64,000 nt of DNA from contig NZ_AP022587.1 in assembly GCF_010731715.1 (NCBI RefSeq), positions 2,976,001 to 3,040,000 of the forward strand, in the 5' to 3' direction. Numbering within the stretch: the first letter of the stretch is position 1; every line of letters begins with the position of its first letter. The notes under the pieces were generated by a model that had not been told where the DNA came from, ran no database searches, and was given only the letters and a program-made list of their open reading frames with translations. This document shows, piece after piece, positions 10,126 through 18,857 of the stretch. This DNA is from Mycobacterium stomatepiae (GTDB lineage Bacteria; Actinomycetota; Actinomycetes; Mycobacteriales; Mycobacteriaceae). A program made the translations under genes and the position numbers.

Positions 10126-11376
10126 ATGAGCACACCAGTTGTGAATGCCGCCGCGAAGGTGCTCACCGACCCGATCGCCTACACCGACGACGGAAGTTTC
10201 CATGCGGCGCTGGCCCAGTTACGAGAACATGCGCCAGTTTCGCTGGTCGATCATGCGCCCTACCGGCCGTTTTGGGCCATCACCAAGCACGCTGACGTGA
10301 TGGCGATCGAGCGGGCCGACGACTTGTTCATCAACGAGGCCAGGACGGTGCTGGCTCCCGCCGAAGTCGAGGCGCTCGCTCGCACCCGGCTCGACGCCGG
10401 GGTGGGGCTGCGCACGCTGGTCCACATGGACGGCTCCGAGCACCGGGCGTTTCGCGCGATCGGCGCGGACTGGTTTCGGCCCAAGGCAATGCGAGCGCTG
10501 CAGGCTCGCGTTGCCGAGCTTGCCAAGATCTATGTCGACAAGATGATGGCCGCGGGCGACGAGTGCGACTTCGTCCAAGAGGTCGCGGTGAATTACCCGC
10601 TGTACGTGATCATGTCGCTACTCGGGCTGCCGGAATCGGACTTTCCCCGGATACTCGCGCTCACCCAAGAGCTCTTCGGCGTCAGCGACGCCGAACGTCA
10701 ACGCGGCAGCACCCCCGAGCAGCAGCTCGAGGTAGTGCTGGAGCTTTTCGACTACTTCACCGCGCTCACCGCGTCGCGGCGCGAACAGCCAACCGAGGAC
10801 CTGGCTTCGGCGATCGCCAACGCCAAGGTGCACGGCAAGCCGTTGTCCGACGTCGACGCCGCGTCCTACTACATCATCGTCGCCACCGCCGGACATGACA
10901 CCACCAGTTCGACGATCGCCGGCGGCCTGCGGGCCTTGATCGAAAACCCGGATCAGCGAAAGCGATTGACCGACGAACTGGCACTGATGCCGATGGCCGT
11001 CGAACAAATGATCCGATGGGTCACGCCCGTCAAGGAATTCATGCGCACCGCCGTCGAGGACACCACAATCCGTGGAGTGCCGATCGCGAAGGGTGAATCG
11101 CTATATCTGTCCTACGTGTCGGCCAACCGCGACGAGGACGTCTTCGACGAGCCGTTCCGCTTTGACGTCGGCCGGGATCCGAACAGGCACTTGGCATTCG
11201 GCTACGGTGTTCATTTCTGCCTGGGCGCGGCGCTGGCCCGCATGGAGCTGAGCGGCCTTTTCACCGAACTATTGCCACGGCTGAAATCCATTGACCTCAA
11301 TGGAGAACCGGAACTGGTCGCCACGACGTTCGTCGGTGGATTCAAGCACCTGCCGATTCGATACTCGCTGCGCTAG
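10126..11376 (+). CDS. Cytochrome P450 with a Gln in the ExxR position
   Basis: This 416-aa P450 starts at the ATG at 10126, five bases after GGGGAGG. The heme-ligand loop reads AFGYGVHFCLGAALARMEL and the I-helix reads ATAGHDTTSS, both canonical. The K-helix reads AVEQMIRWVTP; aligned with the usual EExxR form (for example CEELLRR in P450cam), the ExxR glutamate is replaced by glutamine. It resembles mycobacterial class I P450s of the CYP125/142/188 type and would need ferredoxin partners; the substrate is unknown. It lies next to a TetR/MFS pair and the mycofactocin cluster. It overlaps the 3' end of the convergent TetR gene by about 35 bases. The frame is intact. Confidence 0.93.
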   Translation: MSTPVVNAAAKVLTDPIAYTDDGSFHAALAQLREHAPVSLVDHAPYRPFWAITKHADVMAIERADDLFINEARTVLAPAEVEALARTRLDAGVGLRTLVHMDGSEHRAFRAIGADWFRPKAMRALQARVAELAKIYVDKMMAAGDECDFVQEVAVNYPLYVIMSLLGLPESDFPRILALTQELFGVSDAERQRGSTPEQQLEVVLELFDYFTALTASRREQPTEDLASAIANAKVHGKPLSDVDAASYYIIVATAGHDTTSSTIAGGLRALIENPDQRKRLTDELALMPMAVEQMIRWVTPVKEFMRTAVEDTTIRGVPIAKGESLYLSYVSANRDEDVFDEPFRFDVGRDPNRHLAFGYGVHFCLGAALARMELSGLFTELLPRLKSIDLNGEPELVATTFVGGFKHLPIRYSLR

Positions 11377-11950
11377 CCCTCCCTTGCGCGCGCTGAACGT
11401 GCAAAAACCCATCGACGGCCGCAAGCGCGCATTCCCGATAGTCGAAGTCCGGCAGCGTGGACAGACGCCCCAGCACCAGCGGACCGATCAGCAGGGCGAT
11501 GGCCCGGGACCGGTCGACCTCACCGAGTTCCGCGGCCTCCGGACTGTCGAATAACGCGTCGAACGGCGCCGCGTACTGCTGGGCGATGCGTTCGCGAAGC
11601 GTGGTGATCGCCGGGCTGTCGGTGGAACTGCCGCGATGGGGCTCGGGCAGTTCCTCCAGATCACGGCCCAGAGACAGCCAGGACATGGCCGTCATGACCG
11701 CGGGCGCTTGGGCCACCGATTCAGCCTGGGCGAGCACTAGAGCGATAAGCCGATCCCGCAGCGAGCCTTCGTCGGGCGGAATCGGAGACGGCGGTATCAG
11801 GCTGTTGAACGCCGCGGCCAGCAAATCATTTCCACTGGGGAAGTGGCGATACAGGGTAGCTCGTGCCACGTTGGCGGTACGGGTCACCGCTTCCACGGTC
11901 ACCGCACTGGGGCCACCGGTGCTGAGCAGCGACGCGGCAGCTTCCAGCAA
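11342..11950 (-). CDS. TetR-family regulator, probable repressor of the adjacent MFS gene
   Basis: The N-terminal helix-turn-helix reads VEAVTRTANVARATLYRHFP, the classic TetR recognition helix, followed by a variable ligand-binding domain (about residues 60-200). The frame is open upstream to about 12015 but offers no ATG or GTG there. The TTG at 11950 cuts into the usual first helix. An ATC at 11998 lies nine bases after GGGAGG and would give a normal-length N terminus, so a rare start or a base error is possible. It is divergent from the MFS transporter, with two tandem palindromes between them, which fits local repression and induction by a transported compound (inference). It ends inside the P450 3' end. 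Confidence 0.85.
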   Translation of the reverse strand: MLEAAASLLSTGGPSAVTVEAVTRTANVARATLYRHFPSGNDLLAAAFNSLIPPSPIPPDEGSLRDRLIALVLAQAESVAQAPAVMTAMSWLSLGRDLEELPEPHRGSSTDSPAITTLRERIAQQYAAPFDALFDSPEAAELGEVDRSRAIALLIGPLVLGRLSTLPDFDYRECALAAVDGFLHVQRAQGRASAASIESAGA

Positions 11951-12025
11951 ACGAGCCCGCGATCGTGCGGGCCGCGGATCCGTACTTTCCTCGGTGATTG
12001 TGACCCACCTCCCTGTTTAGAAACA

Positions 12026-12060
12026 AGACCATCGGTCTATCTACGAGACTATTGGTCTCG
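12026..12060. promoter_or_regulatory. Two tandem palindromic operators between tetR and the MFS gene
   Basis: Two copies of AGACYATYGGTCT start at 12026 and 12047, exactly 21 bases apart (two helical turns). Each is a palindrome: AGACC-ATC-GGTCT and, extended, CGAGAC-TATTG-GTCTCG. They lie in the 144-base divergent gap, 35 to 70 bases from the MFS start. This is the expected binding pattern for a TetR dimer pair. That the adjacent TetR protein binds here is inference. Confidence 0.8.
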
Positions 12061-12094
12061 AAACCTGGCACGCCCCTGAAGGGAGGCGCATCTG

Positions 12095-13714
12095 ATGGTC
12101 GATGTCCTGACCCGGCCTGCCCAGCGTACTGATGCAGGGAGCATTGGCGGTAGTCCTAGGGCGCGAGCCTGGACGCTTGCGGTCGCCTGCATGGGGGTCG
12201 CGCTGGTCGTCGCGTCGATGACGGCGCTGAGCACCGCGCTAGGTGATCTCGCGGTGGCGACCTCGGCGACGCAGTCGCAGCTGAACTGGATCGTCGACGG
12301 CTACACCGTGGCCCTGGCCTGCCTGCTGCTCCCGGCGGGGGCGATCGGTGATCGCTACGGCAGGCGCGGCGCGTTGCTGACCGGTCTGGTGGTGTTTGCG
12401 CTCGGCTCGGTGGCGCCGGCGATATTGCACACCCCGCTGCAGATCATTGCAGGCCGTGCGGTGGCCGGGGTGGGAGCGGCGTTCGTGATGCCCGCGACGC
12501 TGTCCCTGCTGACCGTGGCCTACCCGAAAGACGATCGCATGAAAGCCGTCGGCATCTGGGCCGGGACGGCCGGCTCCGGCGGGGTGTTCGGGTTGATCGG
12601 TTCCGGCCTGCTCCTTCGCTTTTGGGATTGGCACGCGATCTTCTGGTCGCTCGGCATCGCCGGGCTGGTGATCTTCGCCCTAGCTTGCACCGTCTCACCG
12701 TCACGCGACAACGCCGCTCCCCGCATCGACGCGCTCGGCGCGGTCCTAATCGGTGCCGCCGTCGCTATCGCGGTGGCCGCCATCCTGGAAGCCCCAAATC
12801 GGGGCTGGGAGGATCCGCTGGTGTGGGGCGGCATTGGCGCCGGGGTGATCATCGCGGCGCTCTTCGGCGTGGTCGAATTCCGGCGGCAGCATCCACTTTT
12901 GGACGTGCGACTGTTCGCCGACCCCAATTTCGCCACCGGGGTAGCGGCGATTGTGGTGCTATTCGGAGCGACATTCGGGTTCTTCTACATCGGCATGCAG
13001 TACGTCCAGCAGATCATGGGCTACTCGCCGCTGACGACGGCAATTGCTTTTGGGCCCTTCATGATCCCGCTGGGCATCTTCTCGGCGCTGTCCTTTTGGT
13101 ATGTGCCCAAGCTCGGCCTGCGCCTGGTGCTGTTCATCGGCACGCTGCTGATGGCCGTTGGTTTCGCATGCATGTACGGACTGGGCCTGCACTCGAGCTA
13201 CTCCCAATTCGCCTGGCCGACGCTCATCCTGGCCACGGGTATCGGGATCTGCACGGCACCAACGACTTCGGCGATCATGGGCGCGGTTCCCGACGAAAAG
13301 CAAGGCGTAGCATCGGCGCTGAACGACACCTCACGCGAGATGGGTGGGGCGTTGGGCATCGCCGTCGCCGGTTCGATCCTGGCCGGGCGTTACTCCCACG
13401 AGATCGCGCCGCAATTGGCGAGCTTCCCGCCGGCGGTGCGGGGCCCGGCCACCGACTCACTCGCCAAGGCCGTCGAGATGGCCGGCCAGCTCGGACCGCA
13501 AGGGGCCGCCCTGGCCGAGCTCAGCAAGACCGCTTTCCTGACCGCCATGCATGCGTCGACGATCGTGATGGCCGTGATCGTCGCCGCGATTTCGATCCTG
13601 ATCGGATTGTGGGCTCCCGGGCGAGATGGCCGACAACTGCGCCTGGTGCGCCGGGCGCTGTCCCGAGCGGGGGTTCGGCACGAAGGCGCCACTCGGGCTC
13701 CGCTCACCGATTAG
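12095..13714 (+). CDS. DHA2-type MFS drug/metabolite exporter
   Basis: This 539-aa protein has about 14 hydrophobic segments, the arrangement of DHA2 (EmrB/QacA-like) proton antiporters. Family motifs include GDRYGRRGALLTG after TM2 and WRAIFW-like WHAIFWSLGIAG after TM5. NDTSREMGGALGIA in TM13 resembles the conserved motif of this family. It starts at the ATG at 12095, with GGGAGG upstream. It is divergent from the TetR gene and preceded by its operators, so it is probably induced when the TetR ligand accumulates. It ends facing mftG. A decayed partial copy of the same gene lies at 6361-6781. The substrate is unknown. Confidence 0.92.
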   Translation: MVDVLTRPAQRTDAGSIGGSPRARAWTLAVACMGVALVVASMTALSTALGDLAVATSATQSQLNWIVDGYTVALACLLLPAGAIGDRYGRRGALLTGLVVFALGSVAPAILHTPLQIIAGRAVAGVGAAFVMPATLSLLTVAYPKDDRMKAVGIWAGTAGSGGVFGLIGSGLLLRFWDWHAIFWSLGIAGLVIFALACTVSPSRDNAAPRIDALGAVLIGAAVAIAVAAILEAPNRGWEDPLVWGGIGAGVIIAALFGVVEFRRQHPLLDVRLFADPNFATGVAAIVVLFGATFGFFYIGMQYVQQIMGYSPLTTAIAFGPFMIPLGIFSALSFWYVPKLGLRLVLFIGTLLMAVGFACMYGLGLHSSYSQFAWPTLILATGIGICTAPTTSAIMGAVPDEKQGVASALNDTSREMGGALGIAVAGSILAGRYSHEIAPQLASFPPAVRGPATDSLAKAVEMAGQLGPQGAALAELSKTAFLTAMHASTIVMAVIVAAISILIGLWAPGRDGRQLRLVRRALSRAGVRHEGATRAPLTD

Positions 13715-13729
13715 CGACCGTTCCAGCAC

Positions 13730-13746
13730 CGGTGCATTCTGCACCG
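13730..13746. terminator. Hairpin between convergent MFS and mftG genes
   Basis: CGGTGCA-TTC-TGCACCG forms a 7-bp perfect stem with a 3-base loop. It lies in the 41-base gap between the two stop codons. There is no U-tract on either strand, so it would be a weak or factor-dependent terminator. Confidence 0.5.
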
Positions 13747-13755
13747 AAGGCCCGC

Positions 13756-15189
13756 TCAGGCAACGAATTCCGCCGCGCGGTGCCCGAGCATCACAATGGT
13801 CGCGTGCGGCCCCCGGCTGGTGACGCCCGGCAAGACGGAGCCGTCGATCACCCATAGGTTGTCCAGCCCGCGCACGCGGCACCAGGGGTCGACGACCGCG
13901 CGCGGGTCACCGTCGGAACCCATCGGGGCGCTGGCACACAGATGCTGCGACGTCGCCCACACCGGTGGGCCGACATATGTTGCCGCACTGGCGAGTTCAC
14001 GTGCGAGCTCGCTGCCGCGGCGCAGCGCCGCGACATCCTCGGGCTCGCTGTCGTAGCGGTGCTCGATAAGCGGGGGTACGCCCGGATCCGCCGACACCAG
14101 CGAGATGCGCCCGCGCGCCCGCGGCTGCATCAGCGCGACCCCGAGATGCGGCCAGTCGGGATGTCCCGCGGTGCCGTCGCCGGTGATCGCGACGAACCCG
14201 CCCGTGTACGGCCTGATCTCGATGTCATCGGCGGCGTTGAGAACCACCTCCAGCACGGGCCGGCCGGTGGCCACCGTCCAGTCGGTGGGGAGCACCCATT
14301 CGGGGTGATCACTGCAGAACATCCCCACCGGCAGCGGTGCCACCACCGGCAGGCCGAGCGCCCGCAGCATTGGCTCATCGCCGATGCCGGACAGCATCAG
14401 CAGTTGCGCTGATTGGATAGCACCGGCGCACAATATGATTCGGTCGGCGGTAAGCCCGAGAGGCCCTTGCGGACCCACCGCGTCGACGCCCGCGGCGGCG
14501 GTGCCCTTGAAGCGCAATCGTACTGCCCGGGTCCGCGACAGCACGGTCAGGTTGGATCGCGCCAGCGCCGGCAGCAGATATCCTGCGCCCGACCCGATGC
14601 GTACGCCGTCGACGATGTTGAGCGGCACCGCACCCACACCTGGGACCAGCTCGGGCCCGCAATCATTGAGGTCGGCAATCCAGGAAAATCCGGCGGCCTG
14701 CGCCGCAGCGATAAAACGTTCAGTGGTACCGGTCATTTCGTGCGTACGGCGCACCAGAATCGGGCCGCTGCCGCCGTGGGCGGGACCGGTGAAATCCAGG
14801 TCGGTCTCGATGGCCCGGAAATGATCGATGACGTCGGACCAAGCCCAGCCCGGTATCGCGGAACGATCGAAATCGCGGGGCAATCCGCGACAAAAGTACC
14901 CGCCGTTGACGGCCCCGGAACCGCCGACCGTTGACCCCCGCACGATCGGCAGCTCGCGCACGGGGTGATCGGTGATGCGGCTCGCATAGCGCTGCACCAG
15001 CGGGCTGCCCGCCCCGATCGGCAGCTGCAGTCCGTTGGCGGTTTGGGCCAGCAGCGCCGGGTCAGCCAGCGCTGGCCCAGTCTCGAGGACCGTCACGGTT
15101 CGGCCGGGATCGGCGGAAATACGTTCGGCAACAACCGATCCAGCACTTCCGGCGCCGACGATCAGCACATCGCTGTGCGTGGTGGCCAA
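13756..15189 (-). CDS. mftG: MftG, GMC-family oxidoreductase of the mycofactocin system
   Basis: This FAD-dependent GMC oxidoreductase (477 aa) has the dinucleotide motif HSDVLIVGAGSAGSVVAERI at its N terminus. GSTVGGSGAVNGGYFCRGLP follows about residue 80, and the C-terminal GMC region includes WATSQHLCASAPMG and WVIDGSVLPGVTSRGPHA. In mycofactocin clusters MftG is associated with passing electrons from reduced mycofactocin to the respiratory chain. The TTG at 15189 is the best start: it lies 11 bases after GGAG, just downstream of the mftF stop and close to the FAD motif. It is the last gene of the mft run and converges on the MFS gene. A partial copy lies at 9411-9718. Confidence 0.93.
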   Translation of the reverse strand: MATTHSDVLIVGAGSAGSVVAERISADPGRTVTVLETGPALADPALLAQTANGLQLPIGAGSPLVQRYASRITDHPVRELPIVRGSTVGGSGAVNGGYFCRGLPRDFDRSAIPGWAWSDVIDHFRAIETDLDFTGPAHGGSGPILVRRTHEMTGTTERFIAAAQAAGFSWIADLNDCGPELVPGVGAVPLNIVDGVRIGSGAGYLLPALARSNLTVLSRTRAVRLRFKGTAAAGVDAVGPQGPLGLTADRIILCAGAIQSAQLLMLSGIGDEPMLRALGLPVVAPLPVGMFCSDHPEWVLPTDWTVATGRPVLEVVLNAADDIEIRPYTGGFVAITGDGTAGHPDWPHLGVALMQPRARGRISLVSADPGVPPLIEHRYDSEPEDVAALRRGSELARELASAATYVGPPVWATSQHLCASAPMGSDGDPRAVVDPWCRVRGLDNLWVIDGSVLPGVTSRGPHATIVMLGHRAAEFVA

Positions 15190-15197
15190 GGTGGCGG

Positions 15198-16610
15198 CTA
15201 GCTCCGGATCTGCGGCTTGAGCGCGCGCAGGTTGCGTTCGCGGACCACGCCCCACCACAGCCCGAGGCCGTAGGCCAGATCGTCGACGCGCTTGAGCAAC
15301 AGATAGGTCAGCAGCCCGATCGGCTCGGCCTCGTCGCCGGTGGCGTCCCGGCGGCGCAGCCAGTCGACCACGCCGTCCATCACCGCAGCAACGACGACGA
15401 CGCGTCTACAGTGCCGGGACACGATGGCCGCGACCAATGCCACGGGCCAGTAGTGCCGGCAGATGGCCGAGGCCAGCTGCAGCGCCGCCGACCACAGACC
15501 GCGGGTCGCGATCACCACGACGTCGGTGAACGCGGTGTCGGCGCTACGCATGGCCTTCGCGATGCGCCGACCCGTCACGATCGCGACCACGATCGACGCC
15601 ACCTGGGACAGGCTGGTGCCGAGCGCCATCAAGATCCACGCCATCAACGCCCACCCCGAGATCACCACCGGGGCGGTCTTGTCGGGATGGCGCACCGACA
15701 GCGGAGCCGCGGAACCACCGTAGAAAGCCTTGCGCGCAAGCCAATCCCGCAATTGCGTGCGGTGATCGTGGGCGACCAACGCGATCGGCTCGTAGCGCAG
15801 CCGGGCGCCCGACTCGATCAGCCGCCAGCACAAGTCGACGTCCTCGCCGGACTGCATGGTCTCGTCGAAACCGCCGACCTCACAGATGGCCGAGCGCCTG
15901 CAGATGATCGCCGCGCTGGGCACGTAGGACACCGTGCTGTGCGGCAGCACCGGCGCTTCACGCTGCCCGAGGTCCAGCGAGGAGTGCACCGCCTCGTACC
16001 GGGCCACCACGTTCTCGCTGTGCGCCAGGCCCACGATGCGCGGCGCCACCAGGGCCACGGTCGGGTCGCAGAAATGCCCGAGCAGCGCTTCCAGCCAGCC
16101 GCGGCGCGGCGCGACGTCGGAGTCCATGAACGCGACGAAGTCGGTGGTGCACGCGGCCAGGCCGGTATTGCGCGCCGCTGCCGGTCCCTTGCTGCGGGAG
16201 TGGTGCAACACCTCGATATCGCAGTGCGTGCCGGCGAAGTCTTCCTGCGCGATTGGCGACAATGACCCGTCGTCCACCACGATCACGCGCAGACCGCGCA
16301 ACGAGTTCAACAGACGTCGCACGCCGGAAACGTTGTCCCGCACCGGGATTACCACGGTGACGTCGCGATGCGACGGGCCACCGGCCGGGCGCGGATGGGC
16401 GACGGTGGCGTCCAGCAGGGTGCGGGCCAGTTGGGCGCTGACGTCGTCGCGAACCTTCAGCCGGCCATCGGAGAGCAGGCCCTGCGCAGCGGGGGCCAGC
16501 TTGAGCAGGCGGGTCGGTGACCCGCCCAACAAGGCCGAGCCGTCGCCGAGCACCCGCACGCGGCGATCGACCTGAACGGCGAACCCGTCGGGCAGTCGAG
16601 GCGCGGTCAT
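15198..16610 (-). CDS. mftF: MftF, mycofactocin glycosyltransferase (GT2)
   Basis: The 470-aa protein begins [23 protein letters not shown]2 fold follows, with [18 protein letters not shown] and the metal-binding [32 protein letters not shown] forms the acceptor side, and C-terminal hydrophobic segments suggest membrane association. MftF adds glucose units to the redox cofactor, forming oligoglycosylated mycofactocin (family knowledge). The start at 16610 overlaps, as ATGA, the stop of the 26-codon frame inside the MIRU-like element, which also supplies the GGGGGAGAG ribosome binding site. It is followed nine bases later by mftG. Confidence 0.95.
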   Translation of the reverse strand: MTAPRLPDGFAVQVDRRVRVLGDGSALLGGSPTRLLKLAPAAQGLLSDGRLKVRDDVSAQLARTLLDATVAHPRPAGGPSHRDVTVVIPVRDNVSGVRRLLNSLRGLRVIVVDDGSLSPIAQEDFAGTHCDIEVLHHSRSKGPAAARNTGLAACTTDFVAFMDSDVAPRRGWLEALLGHFCDPTVALVAPRIVGLAHSENVVARYEAVHSSLDLGQREAPVLPHSTVSYVPSAAIICRRSAICEVGGFDETMQSGEDVDLCWRLIESGARLRYEPIALVAHDHRTQLRDWLARKAFYGGSAAPLSVRHPDKTAPVVISGWALMAWILMALGTSLSQVASIVVAIVTGRRIAKAMRSADTAFTDVVVIATRGLWSAALQLASAICRHYWPVALVAAIVSRHCRRVVVVAAVMDGVVDWLRRRDATGDEAEPIGLLTYLLLKRVDDLAYGLGLWWGVVRERNLRALKPQIRS

Positions 16611-16687
16611 ATGCGCCGCTCTCCCCCGCAAGCGGGCGGTACCCCCACCTCATCGCTTTCGCTTTGCATCGTCGCCGGCCCGCTCAT
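16607..16687 (-). repeat. MIRU-like interspersed element with a coupled 26-codon frame, between mftE and mftF
   Basis: The element encodes [20 protein letters not shown] followed by GGERRI. Its ATG (16687) overlaps the mftE stop as ATGA and its TGA overlaps the mftF start as ATGA. A second copy with an equally long frame lies at 37843-37923; their 45-base cores (16613-16657 and 37849-37893) differ at only three positions. This fits MIRUs, which are known to insert at DTGA sites and keep translational coupling. The core contains a compact CCCGC/GCGGG palindrome, and its end provides the Shine-Dalgarno for the next gene. Whether the peptide has any function is unknown. Confidence 0.8.
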
Positions 16688-17415
16688 GTCAGCATCCCCT
16701 CGGGACCGGGCGACCACCGCACGACGCGGCGCACACAACCGTCGACCATCTCCGAGAAAATGCGCTTGCCCTCCGCCGCGGTGGCGGTGGTCGGGTCTCC
16801 CAGCACTCCCACCGGGCTGACCGCCGCGACTCCGCCGGCGCGCATCCTCGGGAGCAACTCGGCCAGCGGCGCCCGATTCCCGGCGAGCCACCGATCGGTC
16901 AGCACATCGGACGGCGAGATATGCAGCAACACCGATGTTTCGGTATGGCCGGCATGGGCATCGGCCCCGGCGGTCACGCAGGGGCACCATCCGACGTCGC
17001 GGCCTTCGGCACGAAGAGCGGTCACCGCGCGGTGCAACGCCTCCGCGTTGCCGCCGTGGCCGTTGACGAAGACCAGCCGCTGGGCCCAGGATGCGGCCGA
17101 CCTGCCGTACTCGACCAGCAGCATCGTCAGGGCGTCGGTGCCGACGGAGATCGTTCCGGCGAAACTCTGATGCTCGCCGCTGGCGCCGTAGGCGATGGCC
17201 GGCGCGACCCACCACGCCTCCTCGAGGCCTGCCCTGGCCCCCCTGGCGACCGCCGTCGCGATACGGGTATCGGTGTCCAGCGGCAGGTGCGGACCATGTT
17301 GCTCGGTCGACCCCAGCGGGATCATTATCGACGCCGAGTTGGGAAATAGCTCGCTCGACGTCGCAGCTCCTAATTCGCCGAGTACGGGCACTCGGTGATG
17401 GTAGGCGGAATTCAC
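16684..17415 (-). CDS. mftE: MftE, creatininase-family peptidase of mycofactocin maturation
   Basis: This 243-aa creatininase-like amidohydrolase has IPLGSTEQHGPHLPLDTDT, with the metal-binding E and H near residue 38 and the D nearby. VNGHGGNAEAL and DAHAGHTETS supply further metal ligands. MftE cleaves the MftC-modified MftA to release the VY-derived dipeptide core (family knowledge). The start is GTG at 17415. A 249-base gap separates it from mftD, unusually wide for this cluster; it is AT-richer (a run of T near 17446), so an internal promoter is possible but unproven. The stop is coupled to the MIRU-like frame upstream of mftF. Confidence 0.95.
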   Translation of the reverse strand: MNSAYHHRVPVLGELGAATSSELFPNSASIMIPLGSTEQHGPHLPLDTDTRIATAVARGARAGLEEAWWVAPAIAYGASGEHQSFAGTISVGTDALTMLLVEYGRSAASWAQRLVFVNGHGGNAEALHRAVTALRAEGRDVGWCPCVTAGADAHAGHTETSVLLHISPSDVLTDRWLAGNRAPLAELLPRMRAGGVAAVSPVGVLGDPTTATAAEGKRIFSEMVDGCVRRVVRWSPGPEGMLT

Positions 17416-17664
17416 CTGGCGTGCACCAATTGTTGAGCGTTCAAAGTTATTTTTTTTCTGGGTTGTTCATCGAGGCGCCGAAATTCGGCTCGTCCGTCAC
17501 GGTTGCCACGCGCGCATCACAATTTTCGCATACGTCGATTTTCGCTGACAATCCCACATTCGTGCGATTTCGGCAGCCGCGCACGACGAAGCCGGCACGA
17601 CACCCAGGTCCGAAATTGGGCAAAGCCGCCCGACATGCTGGGAATTAGGTCGACCGAGTCGAAG

Positions 17665-18855
17665 TCAGGGCCGTCCCGCCGGCGGAACGCCGAGCACCCG
17701 GGTGAAGCCGTCCGGTATCAGAATGTCGTCCGGGGACAAGTCGTGGACCGAGGAGTGCCCGAGCGCCATGAGTGCCGAGTCGAGACCCCCACGCAAAACG
17801 TCGAGCACGTTCTCGACGCCGGCTTGACCATTCGCGGCCAGGCCCCACAGATAGGCACGGCCGATCATCACCGCCCGCGCACCGAGCGCCACGGCCTTCA
17901 CCACGTCGCTCCCGCGCCGGACGCCACCGTCGAGCAACACCTCGACCTGCTCACCGACCGCCGCCACCACCGCGGGCAGCGCACGGATCGACGCGGGCGT
18001 CCCGTCCAGGTTGTTGCCGCCGTGGTTGGACACCGATATCGCTGAAACACCGGCATCCACAGCTCTTTTCGCGTCATCGACGCGCATGACACCCTTGAGC
18101 ATGAACGGTCCGCCCCACAGCTCGCGCAACCAGGCGATGTCTTCCCAAGTCGGCGGGGGCGTGCCCATCCATTCCCCGTAGGCCTGGAAGAAAGGCGGAC
18201 CGGCCTCGCCGCGGCGGGCCTGGTTCGGCACCGACAGCGCCGGCGGACGCATGGTCTTCGCCCACTTCACGAACCAGCGGGGTTTGAAGGCCGCTTCCGG
18301 GGACAACCGCAGGATGGTCCGCAGGTTCATCTCTTCGGGAATCTTGGGGCTACCCCAGTCGCGCCCATGCGAGAAGGACCAGTCGGTGGTGACGATCAAA
18401 CCGACCGCGCCGGCTGCGCGCGCCCGCTCGACCCGCTCCGCGATCGCGTCACGCCCGCCCAGCCAGTACACCTGAAAGAACAGCTTGGAGTTTGCGGCGA
18501 TCACTTCCTCGATCGGCTTGCTGGCGAACGACGACAACCCCATCGCCGTTCCCCGTGCCGCGGCGGCACGCGCAACGGCGACCTCGCCATCGGGGTCGAC
18601 CGCCTGAACACCGGTCGGCGAAATCAACACCGGCATGGAAATATCTTGTCCCATCACGGTTGTCGATAAGTCGCGCTTTTCCTGCGCGCCCACCACATGG
18701 GGTGCAAAACCGAGTTCGCCGAATGCTTCGACGTTGTCGGAGACCGTGATTCCTTTTTCGCTGGCCGCAACCAGGGCTGCATAAACGGATTTCGGCAGCC
18801 GGCGCTTTGCGCGCTGCTGCGCGATCGCAATGGTTTCAAACCATTCGTCGGCCAT
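17665..18855 (-). CDS. mftD: MftD, FMN-dependent mycofactocin maturase
   Basis: This 396-aa alpha-hydroxyacid-dehydrogenase-type FMN enzyme has ISPTGVQAVDPDGEVAVARA near residue 95. SVSNHGGNNLDGTPASI contains the conserved HGG, and LLDGGVRRGSDVVKAVALGA with GRAYLWGLAA forms the phosphate site. MftD oxidatively deaminates the dipeptide intermediate to premycofactocin (family knowledge). The ATG at 18855 lies two bases after the mftC stop, so the two are tightly coupled. Length and motifs are normal and the frame is intact. Confidence 0.95.
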   Translation of the reverse strand: MADEWFETIAIAQQRAKRRLPKSVYAALVAASEKGITVSDNVEAFGELGFAPHVVGAQEKRDLSTTVMGQDISMPVLISPTGVQAVDPDGEVAVARAAAARGTAMGLSSFASKPIEEVIAANSKLFFQVYWLGGRDAIAERVERARAAGAVGLIVTTDWSFSHGRDWGSPKIPEEMNLRTILRLSPEAAFKPRWFVKWAKTMRPPALSVPNQARRGEAGPPFFQAYGEWMGTPPPTWEDIAWLRELWGGPFMLKGVMRVDDAKRAVDAGVSAISVSNHGGNNLDGTPASIRALPAVVAAVGEQVEVLLDGGVRRGSDVVKAVALGARAVMIGRAYLWGLAANGQAGVENVLDVLRGGLDSALMALGHSSVHDLSPDDILIPDGFTRVLGVPPAGRP

Positions 18856-18857
18856 GG

